Of a stretch of DNA of 64,000 bases, positions 1-12,665 are shown in pieces. The notes below the pieces were generated by a model, which was given only the letters and a program-made list of their open reading frames with translations, was not told where the DNA came from and ran no database searches. The position numbers were made by a program, and so were the translations under genes. Origin of the DNA: Trichoplax adhaerens (taxonomy: Eukaryota > Placozoa > Uniplacotomia > Trichoplacea > Trichoplacidae); the NCBI RefSeq assembly GCF_000150275.1, contig NW_002060945.1, positions 1,306,199 through 1,370,198 of the forward strand, given 5' to 3'. How positions within the stretch are numbered: position 1 is the first letter of the stretch; each line of letters begins with the position of its first letter.

Positions 1-2923
1 AATTAATTACAGCATAGGCGTATTTATTTCCCAGTTGTTCACAATCTTAATATCAGAATGCCCCCTCTGTTTACTAAAGTATTTACCTTTTAAGTTGTAT
101 TGATAATTAATTACATAAAGTGAAGCATATTTTATCATGATATCATGATATTTAGCATATAAGTATAGGGAACGGAAAAAATCAATCAGTAGTCAATCTT
201 ATACAGCCTAAACAGTTATTAAGTGGTTTTAGACATTTTTTATAGTAAGGACTAGGATTTTCGACCTATTATCTATTCTATTTTGACAATCAATAATACC
301 CTTATTGTATGGTTAGATGCAATTTCAGGTCTATTCACTTTCATCTTTGCTTCTGGTTAGTCATATAAAAATGTCAACAGTAACTGAACTGGTCATTGAT
401 GGCGTTAAAAGTTCTTAACCCGACTAGATTAATGGAATTATTTAATTTATTCCAATAATCTTGATTTTCTTATTAGAATCGACTACACCACGAAATCTTT
501 ACTGCAGTGATTAGCCTTTACTGCTGTCGTCATGAAACTGAATTTATGAAATTGATCAAGATTTCTGGATCAATCAACTAATATGATCTCATCTATTTTT
601 GTGCCTGTTACTGTAGGAGATTTATCATTACACCCGTAGTTCTTAGTGCTAAAATAATAGCATTACATGCTTAAAATATTGCCACATTTACTTCTCCAAA
701 ATCAATTGTACAAGAATATCTTTGTTGCAGTAATTGCCATTTTGTATTTATTGGTGCTAATGATTTTATTTACGAAATCAGTCAAAACTTATCTGCGATT
801 TCTATCTCATATATTCATATATCATTAAAAAATGCCCTAAATTTTCTTGTAAATCACTGTCATGACGATATATTTATTTGTTTATGTAAGATGGTGCAGA
901 TTATCACATAATAAAATTTAATCAGCCCTCTGCGCATGCAAATTCACTTCAAATTAATTTTCAATAAAGAATAATAACAATTAATCCTTGTATAACTTCA
1001 AAATAATACGACAGGTACAGTTAAATATATAAATATCCCTTTTCTCGGAGATAAAGGTAACAAAAATTGGCAATTAATTGATCTAGGCAATCATTTGTTA
1101 TATTGTACGATACATTTCGAAATTGTTAATATAACAGAGATAATAATATCAGCGATAGAGATGATTCACAATTTAATAATAAATTTATTGTTAACTGAGA
1201 ATTAGTTAAAGTCACGTTGCCGGTAATTAATAAAGTGAGTATGATACTGATTTTTAATAATTAATCTAATAAACCTTTATTATTTGATACTTATTTACTT
1301 TTCTCGCAGCTAGGAGTAGTTGGGCTTTAAACAAAAATAGGATGGAGGATCACGCACAGGTTTGATATTTGTAGAAATTTTCATGGCTTGTATCCATTAA
1401 AGTGGCCTAGAATTGCCTTTAGTAAATTGATATTCTAATATAATAATCACACTAACATTAAAGCCTATTTTAAAAGATATTTAGGCCACGTAATACTTTA
1501 AATAAAACTATTAGCACTAATCTGTTAAGAGTATTTATGCAGATAAAATGTCTATAAGAATTTAAATGCGAGTATGTAGGTAGCGATTAAAGCGAACTTA
1601 TAGCTTTTAATTTAGTTTATTTATTATAACTAATGTCTTTTAATAAAATCTATTACAACTCATAATTATTGTTATAAAATTCGGACAGCTCATTCAATCT
1701 ATTACTTTTCTAGCCATTGGATGTTGAGCCATTATGGTATATTTGGAAGGTAAGAGTTAAAGTTGATATATCATTTTAGCCATTATTATGGTATCTTCCA
1801 TAACGTGATTGGAATTTCACGAGGCTATTGAAAATATTATATGATAATATTATAGAAACTCGAAGATGCTACAAGCCAATCCCTTATTCGACAACATATT
1901 CATTCTTTAAGGTAAAAGTTTATTATGTAGTTATATCACTAAATCCGAATGTATAAAATATGACTAGTGCCGGCAAGTACATTAATTCAATCTTCTTGGT
2001 ACACAGATATTTACTCAGTTTCCCATATTAAATATAGGGAAATCATCATGCAAATGACATTCCATGTTGAATGGAAGTTAAAAGATTGCCAGCAAGGTCT
2101 TGTATCTCATCATATTATCAAGTAAGTTATTAATAGTGAAAAGAGTAAAGCATTCCAGAATGGCATTCTTGAAATTAATACTCACACACTTTATGATGTC
2201 TTATGATGATTTGAGAGTCAAGATTGCATTTTACTTAAAATAAGGCAAATGATGATATTAACAAAGATAAATAACGTAGTATATTTAAAACAAATGCACT
2301 GTTAATATTTTTTACATTACATAATAATTTGAAGATCGATGTTGCATTTGTAAGGAGAGGAGAATAATGATGATAAACAGTATAATTCGTTGGCATAGTA
2401 TTCTTTAAGTAAATGTATACCTATGCAATGTATGTTACAATTAGTGATGTGGCTTTTCCTAAAATTTAGTTACTACAATAAGGATAGTATTAGTGCCGCA
2501 GAACACCTGAATATATTAATCTAAAGATAAATATATGCGCAGATTTATAACTCATTACGATGATTTCAAGATTGATTTTCATCTTACTAGGAATAGGGCA
2601 ATTTTTAATTGTAATCAAACTATATCTCCCGTTAGTGATAGTAGTAAGAAAAATTTACAAGTGAAACCTTACTGTGATTGTAGGTAAGAAATTGGCGATG
2701 ATTCTTTCTATCGGAGGTTATAAAAGATTCTTTATTGTACTTTCTTTAATTATTATTCACTTTTGGTATATTTCTAGGGACAAAGTTATAAGCTATTTAT
2801 TTTATTTACTTGGAAACACTAACGAGTACGATAATTTATAGAATACTGATATAAAGTAAACTTTCTAGAGCATAAGCTGAATGATATTTTAAGATAACAT
2901 CTTACTGTCTTTAAATAATAAAG
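1..2923. other. AT-rich non-coding stretch upstream of ARM-like gene copy 1
   Basis: I find no exon here that I can defend. The first exon found for copy 1 begins with one base of a split codon, so at least one upstream coding exon should lie here. A weak candidate around 2685-2716 (after ttgtag, reading KKLAMILSI, followed by a GT) resembles the upstream exon of copy 3, but its phase does not join to the next exon. A 16-base perfect palindrome (atcatgatatcatgat) sits at about 134-149. Confidence 0.4.
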
Positions 2924-5900
2924 CTATGACTTGCAATTTGAATCCATGGATATTATTGTCATCTTACTCAACTATGATCTAACAATAAATTGCCATTACG
3001 CAGCCATAACTCCAGGTATTTATAGTATTATCTTATAACCAAGCTATTAAGCCATTTTAATTTCAAAAAGTAGTGTTACGAATATATATCAACTTATTTC
3101 ATATCTTGTGTTACAGCTGAACATGAATTACTAATCCAACTGCTTTCATCGCCATATGAAGAGATTGCTATTAAATCTATTCAGATTTTACAAGTTTATG
3201 CGAGTAAATATTTATAAAAGTACAACATTATCAAATACCCTATCCGATACCATAGTACTCACTAAAGTATATTGAATATTGTATAATAATTATTTAGCTT
3301 ATAATGTACGATGTAAATACGTTTGATTTTGTTTCTTTACTTTCTAAAACAAAAGCAATCGGCGTAATGATTTATAGTACATGATTATTTGATGAAATTA
3401 TTTTCATCCCCATTTGACTAGAAACATTTACCGTTTCAAAACGCCAATTTATACAGGAATTAGTAAAGGTTGTCAATGCTGAAAGATCGGTAAGACTATT
3501 CGAATGCTTTCGCCTTATACTGTAATTTAGTCTAGAGCAAAACTATTATTAAATTTTTTCTGCCTCGATAAACTTACTATTAAAATTATTTTGTAACAGA
3601 CTGAATTTTTGCAAGCAACGGCATCGACTTTAAACATTTGTATTCGATTATTCTATCTTGTACAAGAGAATTTTGCTGCTGTGAGAAGATTTATAGCCTG
3701 CTTAAATTACTTTATTAATCACTGAAGCATGAACAGCATTTTTCTGCATCAATTAAGAGAAAGAATAATAATTTATGCGCATATTTCTTACAGATAATGC
3801 AAATTATCGCTATTTTAATTCAGTCTGATAGCGTTAAGGTAAATTATAATTATTATCGAAAGGAGAGAAAAAGTAGAATTTTCTTATTTATTATCATTCA
3901 AAACCATTCCTAAGAAGTGTCCAAATATTAAATAGATTTTAGAAGAAATTATCGACATATTAAGACTTATTCTACGATTATCGCATTCAATCGGAGGTGA
4001 AGGCAAAGTAAGCTTACTTCTACCAGTAGCTAAATATTTGTCAATTCTTTATGGTTATAACCTAGACATATCAAATCACGCGCCTAAATTTCAATATTAA
4101 GTTTGTTATAATAATGATTCCGATTACTTCTGATCCAATGATAATATTCGACTTTTGTAGACTGTTTTTTACTCTATCATTGGAAGAATATTGGAAATCA
4201 TGTCTAGTCAATCGAAATCTCTTCAGGTCAGAATTGATTACGGTATAAATAATAATCAGACTTAATTATAAGTGTTTTCATATAAATTGAAAGTAATCTC
4301 GGAAATGTGGAAATAATATGAAAACTTAACTTAGAAGCTATTTACTTTGATTAAATAGCAGTTGTCATTACGTGACATAATCTTGCTGAGCCTTATCGTT
4401 ACTTTATGAAGTAATAGTTTAACTACTACCCTGACGACACTATAGAACGAAAGAATTAGTAACAAACTTAAGTTTTGAAAACAATTTATTAATTAGTTTG
4501 CACTAAATTTGAGGCTGACAGCAATATCTACCATTAGCCTATTAATGTATTATACGTTAAATTTGGGCTCTATACGTGTATAGCAAATTATAAGCTTTTA
4601 TTACCATGCTTAGTACTGCAATATATTCCCTCTCATGCATTGCAAACGTAACTTGTGTTTAGTGGACCAGCCTGGCAATATTAAAGCTAGTTTATCCATA
4701 GATCATATTTTACTTAAGCAATTCTTCATTTGATTTGTTATTTGAGCCATAATTACTGCTTTATATTATCATAGCATTTCTTAGCATGCTCATTGCACAA
4801 CTTATGATTATTTAGGAAGCAACGCTACGTCTTACCGAAGACTTAATCCGAAAAAATGATTTCGTTGGTGTTTCTAAAGTTAGTATATCGTACAATGTAT
4901 TTCATATTTGTTAGGATTGACAAAATATCATAAAATCTGCCTAACATCATTGCTTAAACAGTTAAAACTATTTATAAATTGATGTAAAAGTTATGGATAG
5001 GTGATCAAGTTATTAGCCATCTTAAGGTCATATTGCAAAATCATCAAGATTATGGCATCTACCAAATAACAGTGAGTAGTCGTGTACGAGCTTGAACCCA
5101 ACATCCTTTCCAATTGAGCTAAATAAATTGGCTATTGAATCATTTTGATAGATCGTTTTAGAAACTATCGAAAGAATGATGGACAACCATAGACCCATAA
5201 TACAAGTACTGCCAATACCAGATATGTATTTACAATTTTGTCTATTTCTAAGGGAATCTCGTCTGTTACAGGTGGTCATAGATCAGGATATTATTACGCC
5301 AATTTTAAATTGCACGAATATCGTAAGCTATTGATGTTTCCTTATCTTATTTCAATTTTATACTAACACGATAGAAGAAATAGTAAATTTGTATATGAAT
5401 GGATATTCTAAAGGATAAATCAGCTTTACAACCTATGATACAGCTCATTAGATTGCCGCTAGTTTATATCAGTTCAATGTTTAGTAATAATACTCTGAGA
5501 ATAAGATTTTAATTCCATATAAAATTCATCTAGGTAGAACATAACAAAATACTCTTATAATTCGGAATTTATAAAGTTGCTATCCGACTGCAATAGTTAT
5601 AAGAATTAAGCATCTGATGATATAAGGTTGACGATCGACAAAGATTACCAACGCACATCTGAAAGCTAAAAAATGTTCCAAACTCCTACTCAAACAGTGC
5701 ATGACTTTGAATAGTTAACAATTCAGTAAATAAATAAGGAACTAAGCGATTTTAGATATTCATCTTGTAGCATGTTAATGTGTTTTTAACTAGAATTTTT
5801 TTCATGACAACTACCTGGACGTTGTCTTTAAAGATTATATATTACTATTTTCTTGTACATTGCGTTTCTTTATTAAGATAGCTTATTTATTGTAATTCTC

Positions 5901-7373
5901 ATCAGAAGATGCCATTACATCCTATACATATATATAAACAGATGATTTAATAATGAATACAGAGAATAAGAAATATTCTGTGTATAATTCAATTTTAGTA
6001 TTCTGACCTACATTGGATAACCTGGAGGATCATTCTTCGTGCAGTTAAATTTAGGCCAAAAGAGCAGGTTACGAAATAAATGTATATGGCGTATTTAAAC
6101 TTAACTATTGTCATGTGATATTTTAAAATACTGTATATCACTTTAACATCAATTTCTAGGTCCAGTCATTAATGAAGCACTATAACTTGACATATCTCCT
6201 ATGTAATAAATTGCAGACGGAAAATGATTGCAAGGTAAAATTCAATGATATATGGAACTATATCTATATCTATCTTATTTACTATAATGCAAAGCATCCT
6301 GTAGAACTATTACTAAGCAAAATTTTATGATCAATTTTAAATCTACACATACTGCAATACTGTAAATGCTGATAGGGCCGAATATTCTATATTATTTGTT
6401 ACCCATAGTTAAAGAATTAATATAAAATTTAAAATATTCATATACTGTACACCAGAACTTAAATGTAAAAGTTCTAAAACTGAGGAAGTCATGCAGACAT
6501 CATTTGATAGCTTCTAAGATTTTCGTAAGGCGATACATATGAACGTCTATATATTACTGACAGCCTTACTCCTTACAGCACGGATTATCTCTTAGCGTAG
6601 TATGCTGTACTATCGTCAGCATTTTAAAATAATGCTCTACGATAATATAGCCTACAAATTAAATCTTTTAGGAATAACCTTGTATCTGGAAGCCAGAGTG
6701 TTTTCTTATAGTGTGCAATTGTTTTAATAAGAATTTGTAGCCTCGCTTTTTCTTTAGATATAATAGGCTAAAGGAAGAAACGTAGTCATACAGCAATCGA
6801 TTTTTTCAATTCATGTTCTTAGTCATTTTTATATGATATAAATATTAATTGACATATTTTTATATAATGTAGAGCTTAAAAAATGTACTAAAAACCATGT
6901 TGTCATTTACAGAAATCTTAAAGGTAAATATATTACTCATATTAGATACTCTTTTTAAATCTTGTGGAGTGTACGTGTATACTGCAATATCATCGTCTCC
7001 AAGTTGATGCTTTCAGGAAGTAAAGTGCTTAGAATATTGCAAACATAACCTTTTCTATATTTCCTTAGGGCATGCCAGATCTAACATCCAAAATGAAAAT
7101 AGATGGTAAGCTACCTTCGAGCATGTTGTAATAGCTAAATATTCTAGCAATTTGGATTTTTTATCTAATATCCAAGTTCATCATGACATTGTGTTAGTAG
7201 AGATTCAAAATGCAATCAACCTATCATGTTATAATCCGTTGATTTTTTTGGTAGTATTATCTAGGATCGATCTAATATGCAATAAATATAAAGATGATCA
7301 GAGATTAATACAACTTGCTCAGGAACTCCATCATTTACTAAATCGTAAAAATTCTAACTGCCGATTGATGTAG
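2924..7373 (+). CDS. Armadillo/HEAT-like repeat protein, tandem copy 1 (5' end incomplete)
   Basis: This is a spliced gene of at least 16 exons: 2924-3015, 3117-3203, 3422-3489, 3600-3680, 3794-3838, 3936-4007, 4161-4226, 4816-4878, 4991-5071, 5152-5205, 5272-5322, 5999-6067, 6160-6234, 6873-6923, 7069-7105, 7255-7373. All introns read GT-AG and all phases join, giving at least 369 residues and a TAG stop. Every exon has a counterpart of equal or near-equal length in copies 2 and 3. Exon 2 reads LLSSPYEEIAIKSIQILQVY, and amphipathic leucine/isoleucine-rich helices continue to the end, as in ARM or HEAT solenoids; the exact family is not recognised. No signal peptide or membrane segment is seen. 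An AATAAA lies at 7419-7424, 46 bases after the stop. The start is unresolved: the first exon opens with one base of a split codon, although an ATG at 2946 could serve. A function in protein-protein binding is inference. Confidence 0.75.
5088..5121 (-). repeat. Remnant of a tRNA-derived element in an intron of copy 1
   Basis: On the minus strand a perfect A-box match (TAGCTCAATTGG, 5110-5121) is followed by a near-perfect B box (GGTTCAAGCTC, 5088-5098). Only about 11 bases separate them, too few for an anticodon arm, so this is not a working tRNA. It looks like a truncated tRNA pseudogene or the head of a decayed SINE. It lies in the 80-base intron between exons 9 and 10 of copy 1, antisense to that gene. 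Chance similarity cannot be excluded. Confidence 0.35.
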
Positions 7374-7874
7374 AAAAACAATTTGAATTTTCTCGTAAAA
7401 TACTGAGTAATTCGGTTCAATAAATGGAATAATTGTGGCATTGAATATAAATTGAAATTCACTTTTTTTAATAATTATGTAGAAATAGCGACTGATCTGT
7501 CACCCATGATTCCTGTTAAAAAATCATTTCGAAGTAATAAATGCAGAGACGTCTATTACGAGGTTTTGATAATCTTGTTTAACATCATTTGCGATCAGAT
7601 TCTAATTATTACTAATAATAACGTTAGTTATCAGTTCTCAACAGTTTATATCTCGCGTGATTTCTATATGGTGTTAGTATAGTCAACGGAAATGATGTTT
7701 CTTGCAATATTAACCGCTTAAAATTGAATTAGCTTTACTATTACTTATAGCTTACAACGGACAATAGAAACGAGCACGTATGTAAAAGGTGACCATAGAG
7801 TTATCCTAATACGCTTTAATTTGAAAAAATAAAGGAAGATTACGATTATTAAGTTGCGATATTTATAATTCTAT
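7374..7874. other. 3' flank of copy 1, no further gene seen
   Basis: This holds the probable polyadenylation signal of copy 1 (AATAAA at 7419-7424). A 76-codon ORF at 7452-7682 has no recognisable similarity and no convincing splice context; I treat it as chance. Confidence 0.5.
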
Positions 7875-8225
7875 GAATGACTGAACCTTGAATAAATAAA
7901 CTGCAACTGAGTAGTTATTTTAAAATGTACTTAAAATAATAAGGAAAATGAGATAATTTATTTGCCATTCAGATTCAAAAGCTAGTCGTATGATGAATTT
8001 GAAGGGTATTTTCGTGGAATAAGAATCTCTGAACTTAATACTAAACGAAATGAATGACTAAAACTTTAAATAAATAATCTATTATTGACTAATCATTTTA
8101 AAATGTACTTAAAAATAATAAAGATAAAGAGATAATCTACTCGTTATTCAGATTCAAAAGTTAGTTGTGCGACGAATTCGAAGGATATTTTCTTGGAATA
8201 AGAATATGTAAACCTAATGTTAAAC
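7875..8225. repeat. Two tandem copies of a ~177-bp unit
   Basis: The unit begins gaatgact at 7875 and again at 8052. Both copies share the blocks attttaaaatgtacttaaaa, attcagattcaaaag and tggaataagaat, with scattered substitutions. There is no coding signal. It lies in the gap between ARM-like copies 1 and 2. Confidence 0.8.
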
Positions 8226-10412
8226 TTGAAACTCACGGATAGAACCAACTAGGTTTTTCATCTTTACCTTCACGTTCATTAATATTATCGTACATAATAT
8301 ACTCATATAGTCAACCTATTAATCATTTGAAATCTTTATTTTACGTTATATTCATGCTTTACTTGATTTATAGTATAAACTATAAGCGAAATAGACTACA
8401 ATATCAGAGCTCTCATCTAGATTTCATGATTAGTTGTGATTCATTTACAAGGGCACTTTCTCTATCAATTTTTATTTCGATCGATTTCCAGACCAGTCTG
8501 AGGCCACGATAATAATTGTCTTCTTATTGCTTTGTAAAATTTTGTCAATGTAAACTTATCTCCGGTAGAAGGCATTAAATCGGTAAATTTAAGTAGAGTA
8601 GCTCAGATACCCAGTCTTTCTCAGATAGATTAAGTAGCTCGTATTAGCGGTAACTGTTTTGACTAGCCATATGTATTAATGAACATTTTTACTTAAATGG
8701 CTCTTTAACTAAAATCAACTACATCATTAGTGAAATTGAACCGCGGTGATCAAAAATCTAATAAGCTTGTTGATACCGATTCAGAGTATGCCCGGTATAG
8801 GGTTCTAAATTGTTGTTACTCTACAAGTTGAAATAAACTATTTATGGATATTTAATCTTTTACAGAATCACCCTAGTATATTAATGCTTTTCCATGCTGA
8901 TTCTCATTAACTGTAAGTGTTAGTAAAGATTTTTACCAGACCGATTCTTTATTAAATCAATTACCCCATTATTGAAACTAAAAGCTGAAATTAAATCACG
9001 ATGACGACTAATTCAGCAATCCTCTTCGATTACATGTTCCTATACATGACAGATACTCGACAAGCGCTTTTATATGATCGATATATAAATATAAAAATAC
9101 TAATTTTATGTATTTCAATCTCTTCCTGTAAGATTAGTCCGGTAGGTTAATACTTTCTCATGTAGAATTTACAGCTAACTAGAAGCCATGATGAAGATAT
9201 TAACTCGGCAATTTCTTAATTGAAATAAATTACATCATTACCCAATTATTAATAAAACGGAAATTAAATCATGATAAAATAAGTAATCCAATAATCTTGT
9301 TAATTACTTATTCAAATACACGATCTATATGCGTTTTTAAGCGATTATTGTCTATAAATCTAAAGAAATTGGTGTAGTGTTCAGTTCAACACTTTCTTTT
9401 GTAGAATTTATAGCTACTTGTACATATTTGATTGTAATAATTTCTTGGTTCGTGCTTAATACAAACTACGTTGATTCCTTATTTGTATACAATTTTGAAA
9501 AGTTATTGCAAAACTGTTTCAAAGTTCAACATTCATTCTAGATCCTACTTATCCCATATTTATATATAGAGAGTGCGCGCGTTTTATATGCCTTTCCTAG
9601 GATATGTTATTGGATCTTATCAACATGAACTCATGCAAGATGAATGAACTAAAAGTTATTTGTGCTTTTTCGATATCATTGTCAAAATGATCAGTAGAAC
9701 AATGATTCCAACATAACTAGACTATCATAGAAGTAACTTGATCGGTTATGGCGTTATTCAATCGATTACAAGGGTTTTGTCGTTCGAAATAGGACAATAT
9801 TAGCCGCGCATTGAAAAAATAACCCGAAGTACTTGACAACTAACATTAGTCATTATAACAATACTTTCAAAGTATTGCCATCTAACTTATTATTACCGAC
9901 GATAAAAGGCGTTGACATAATTGGACATCAATTGTTGGCTTACTTTACAACTATTGTCTAAAATGAAGGAAAAGCAAGAAAGATCATGGTGATAGCTATA
10001 TTGTCAACAAGAAGTCGTGTTGCGACAAAGCAAATAATCGTAACTTGGTTTTGTATTCATCCTAGACGACCTCCAAGATGCATTGATCATTTGTTTTAGA
10101 ATATCAACAAAGATATTCAACTCTATTCCATTTATTTCTTATCATAAAATCGTGCACTTCGTTTTTAACACTAGCCAGTAAGCCTAGGTAGGAAACTTGG
10201 ATACATCATTTGGGCTTGCTTCCACGATCCATCAACATTAATCCAAAATTACAACTATGGCGTTTATTAGCAATTATACTCAGGTTCGAATCATTTCTAT
10301 CTTTCTTGAAAACTTATTTCGATTTTTATATGCTTTGATAAGACAAGTTCTACCATTCATTTATTCACTCCTTACACAATTCAAACATTGACAATTTATT
10401 TAAATCTCATTT
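8226..10412. other. AT-rich intergenic sequence, nothing identified
   Basis: I see no exon with paired splice sites, no RNA gene and no long repeat. A canonical B-box-like GGTTCGAATC at about 10273 has no matching A box upstream, so it is not called. Confidence 0.4.
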
Positions 10413-10990
10413 AAAACGAAACTACTATGGGACAAGATGATCCTAAATTATGATTTTACAAATATTTGTTATGGATTTTATAAGTAGGCAGACGGTTACT
10501 TACAAGTAAAATTCGATATGTAGAAGTCTTAGAATCCTACTTCATGAAAAACTAATACACGCGGAATGACCATAAGTTATGATTTTAAAAACACTGTATC
10601 TGTTGCGGATTTTATAAGTAAGCTGACGATTACTTACATGTAAAATTCAGTATATAGAAATCTTAGAATATCAATCAATGTGAAACTACTATAGATGACA
10701 TGATTTTATAGGTAAGCAGACGATTACTTATATGTAAAATTTGATACGTAGAAATCATAAAATCCCACTTCATGTGAAACAACTAAGGATGAAATGGTCA
10801 CAAATTAAGGATTCATCAGTACACGATTGCTTATAAGTAAAATTCGATGTCTAGAAATCTCAGAATCCCATATAATGCGAAACCACCGTGGACGAAATGA
10901 TCCTAAATTGAGATTTTACAAACGCTGCATCTGTTATGCATTTTAAAAGTAAACAAACTATTGCTTACATCTAAAATTCGTTAAATAGAG
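10413..10990. repeat. Degenerate tandem array of five ~90-133-bp units
   Basis: Five units start near 10413, 10546, 10680, 10774 and 10878. Shared blocks are cgaaactac-like openings, tgattttaca(a), gattacttacatgtaaaattc and tagaaatcttagaatc. Units differ by indels of tens of bases, so the array is old. There is no open reading frame through it. Confidence 0.75.
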
Positions 10991-12390
10991 ATTTTAAAAA
11001 CGCTGCAAAAAAATTTTATCAATCTATTTTACTTTTAGGTAAAGGTGTTTACTCTATTATATGTAGTAAAATAGCTGTCTAATTCTATCTAATTACCTAT
11101 TACAAGTTATTTTTCGATTCAAATCTCACTTTTAAAAAAGCTTTCTAATCCAACGTGGACGGAAGCAGTTTAACAAGTTTAGGGTAATGATAACAAGTTA
11201 TTTTATTGAATGATTACCTAGTAAATTACTAAACATCCAAGAATTTAGTTATCAATTGTTAGAGGTCAAAAATCGATAAAAACTCACGCAATATAACATG
11301 CTTCTTCGTCACTTACGGAACCTGATGTTATTTTCAGCTATAATTGTGTCTTGAATCCATAGTAAGCCACAGAATTTGTGTTAATTCAGTAAATTCAAAG
11401 AGATAAAATATCGCTATCTTAATTCTTAATCAAGTCGATCACAAGCTGTAATTGCTAGCCTTAGTCTAGAAAATTTTACAGGCTTTTACTGAAAGTACGT
11501 AGTAAGGACTTGAAAATCTTTAGACGTTGCAAGTTAAGCAAGAGCAAATGTCCTTACGTATGTCTAGTGATCACTGATTAATTTATAGGTTATAGTTAAT
11601 TTAGAAATGCACGAATTTTTACTAAAAGTACTATGCAATCTGTACAAACAAGCTCATACCTGAGGCTACTAAATAAGGAACACTGTACCACTGCTTGTAC
11701 ATAACTGACATTTCAAAAATGCTAAGATCAGTGTAATACCTACAGTAAGACATAGAATAGCTATGTTAGGACCATAGAGAAGAACCTCAATGGTTAGGAT
11801 TTCCAAGTGTTGGGAAGGCTTACTGTAGATCCTACAGACATCTTACTACTGTATAATTTGCCGTCGAGGGTATAAAAGCAGAGAGTTTTTAAGGGAGGTG
11901 TTTTAGTATTTCGTAAGGAATGGAAAAATCTCCAAAACTGGACATATTATACTTAAGGGTGCCTAGTAATCATTTCTAGCGTCTCATCACGATATCGCAA
12001 CAAATAGAGGTTCAAGAAAATTAAACTTGCAATCCGAATTTCTAATCAAAGGCTTCTAACCACTATTATACCATCTACTAGTTAAATAATCAAGACAATT
12101 AGCGATACTACGGTATGGTATCAAATACATTAAGAAGTGATCAATATTGTTAGTTTGAGCATAAGTTTAACTTTCGTAAAACATTGAATTATGACTCGTA
12201 TTGACAGCTGACGAAGATGGAAGTTCTTGCCCTATAACTTTATTTAGCTACTAAACAAATTAGTTTATCACTCCTGGGTAGAGATCTGTCCAAATATCGG
12301 TTAAAATCCTTAGGGCTATGAAGTAATTGACGAGGTGGTTGCGTCAACATTGTTGATACTCGATTAGGCATAATTTATATTTTCCTCTAA
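10991..12390. other. AT-rich intergenic sequence, nothing identified
   Basis: I see no supported exon, RNA gene or repeat in this stretch. Confidence 0.35.
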
Positions 12391-12665
12391 TACTTTTATA
12401 TATAGACAGATGACGGAAAGCTTCTTCCGTCAAATTACTCATGATAGCATAAAGACATCGCTTAATTACTCCTATTGCATAGAGATTTGTTCTGGCATTG
12501 GATGTCACCAGTAATGTTGTAATGTCGAAGTACGAAAGAAGAGTAATAAATGTAATTTTATATAGACAGATGACGGAATACCTCTTTCGTCAAGTTAATT
12601 TTGATAGCTTGAAAATATTACTTAATTATCACTGTTGGTCAGATTTATTCTGTCGCTAGACATCA
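12391..12665. repeat. Two diverged copies of a ~164-bp unit containing a hairpin
   Basis: The block tttatatagacagatgacgga occurs near 12395 (as tttatatatagacag...) and at about 12557. Both copies continue with similar sequence (tagc...aaa...cttaatta...). In the first copy gacggaa and ttccgtc (about 12412-12431) form a perfect 7-bp stem around a 6-base loop; in the second copy the 3' arm has decayed. Confidence 0.6.

Noticed and set aside
5028-5279. 83-codon ORF on the minus strand
   Set aside because: It is antisense to two well-supported exons and an intron of ARM-like copy 1.
10262-10285. Canonical B-box GGTTCGAATC
   Set aside because: There is no A box or pairable arms upstream, so no tRNA can be drawn.
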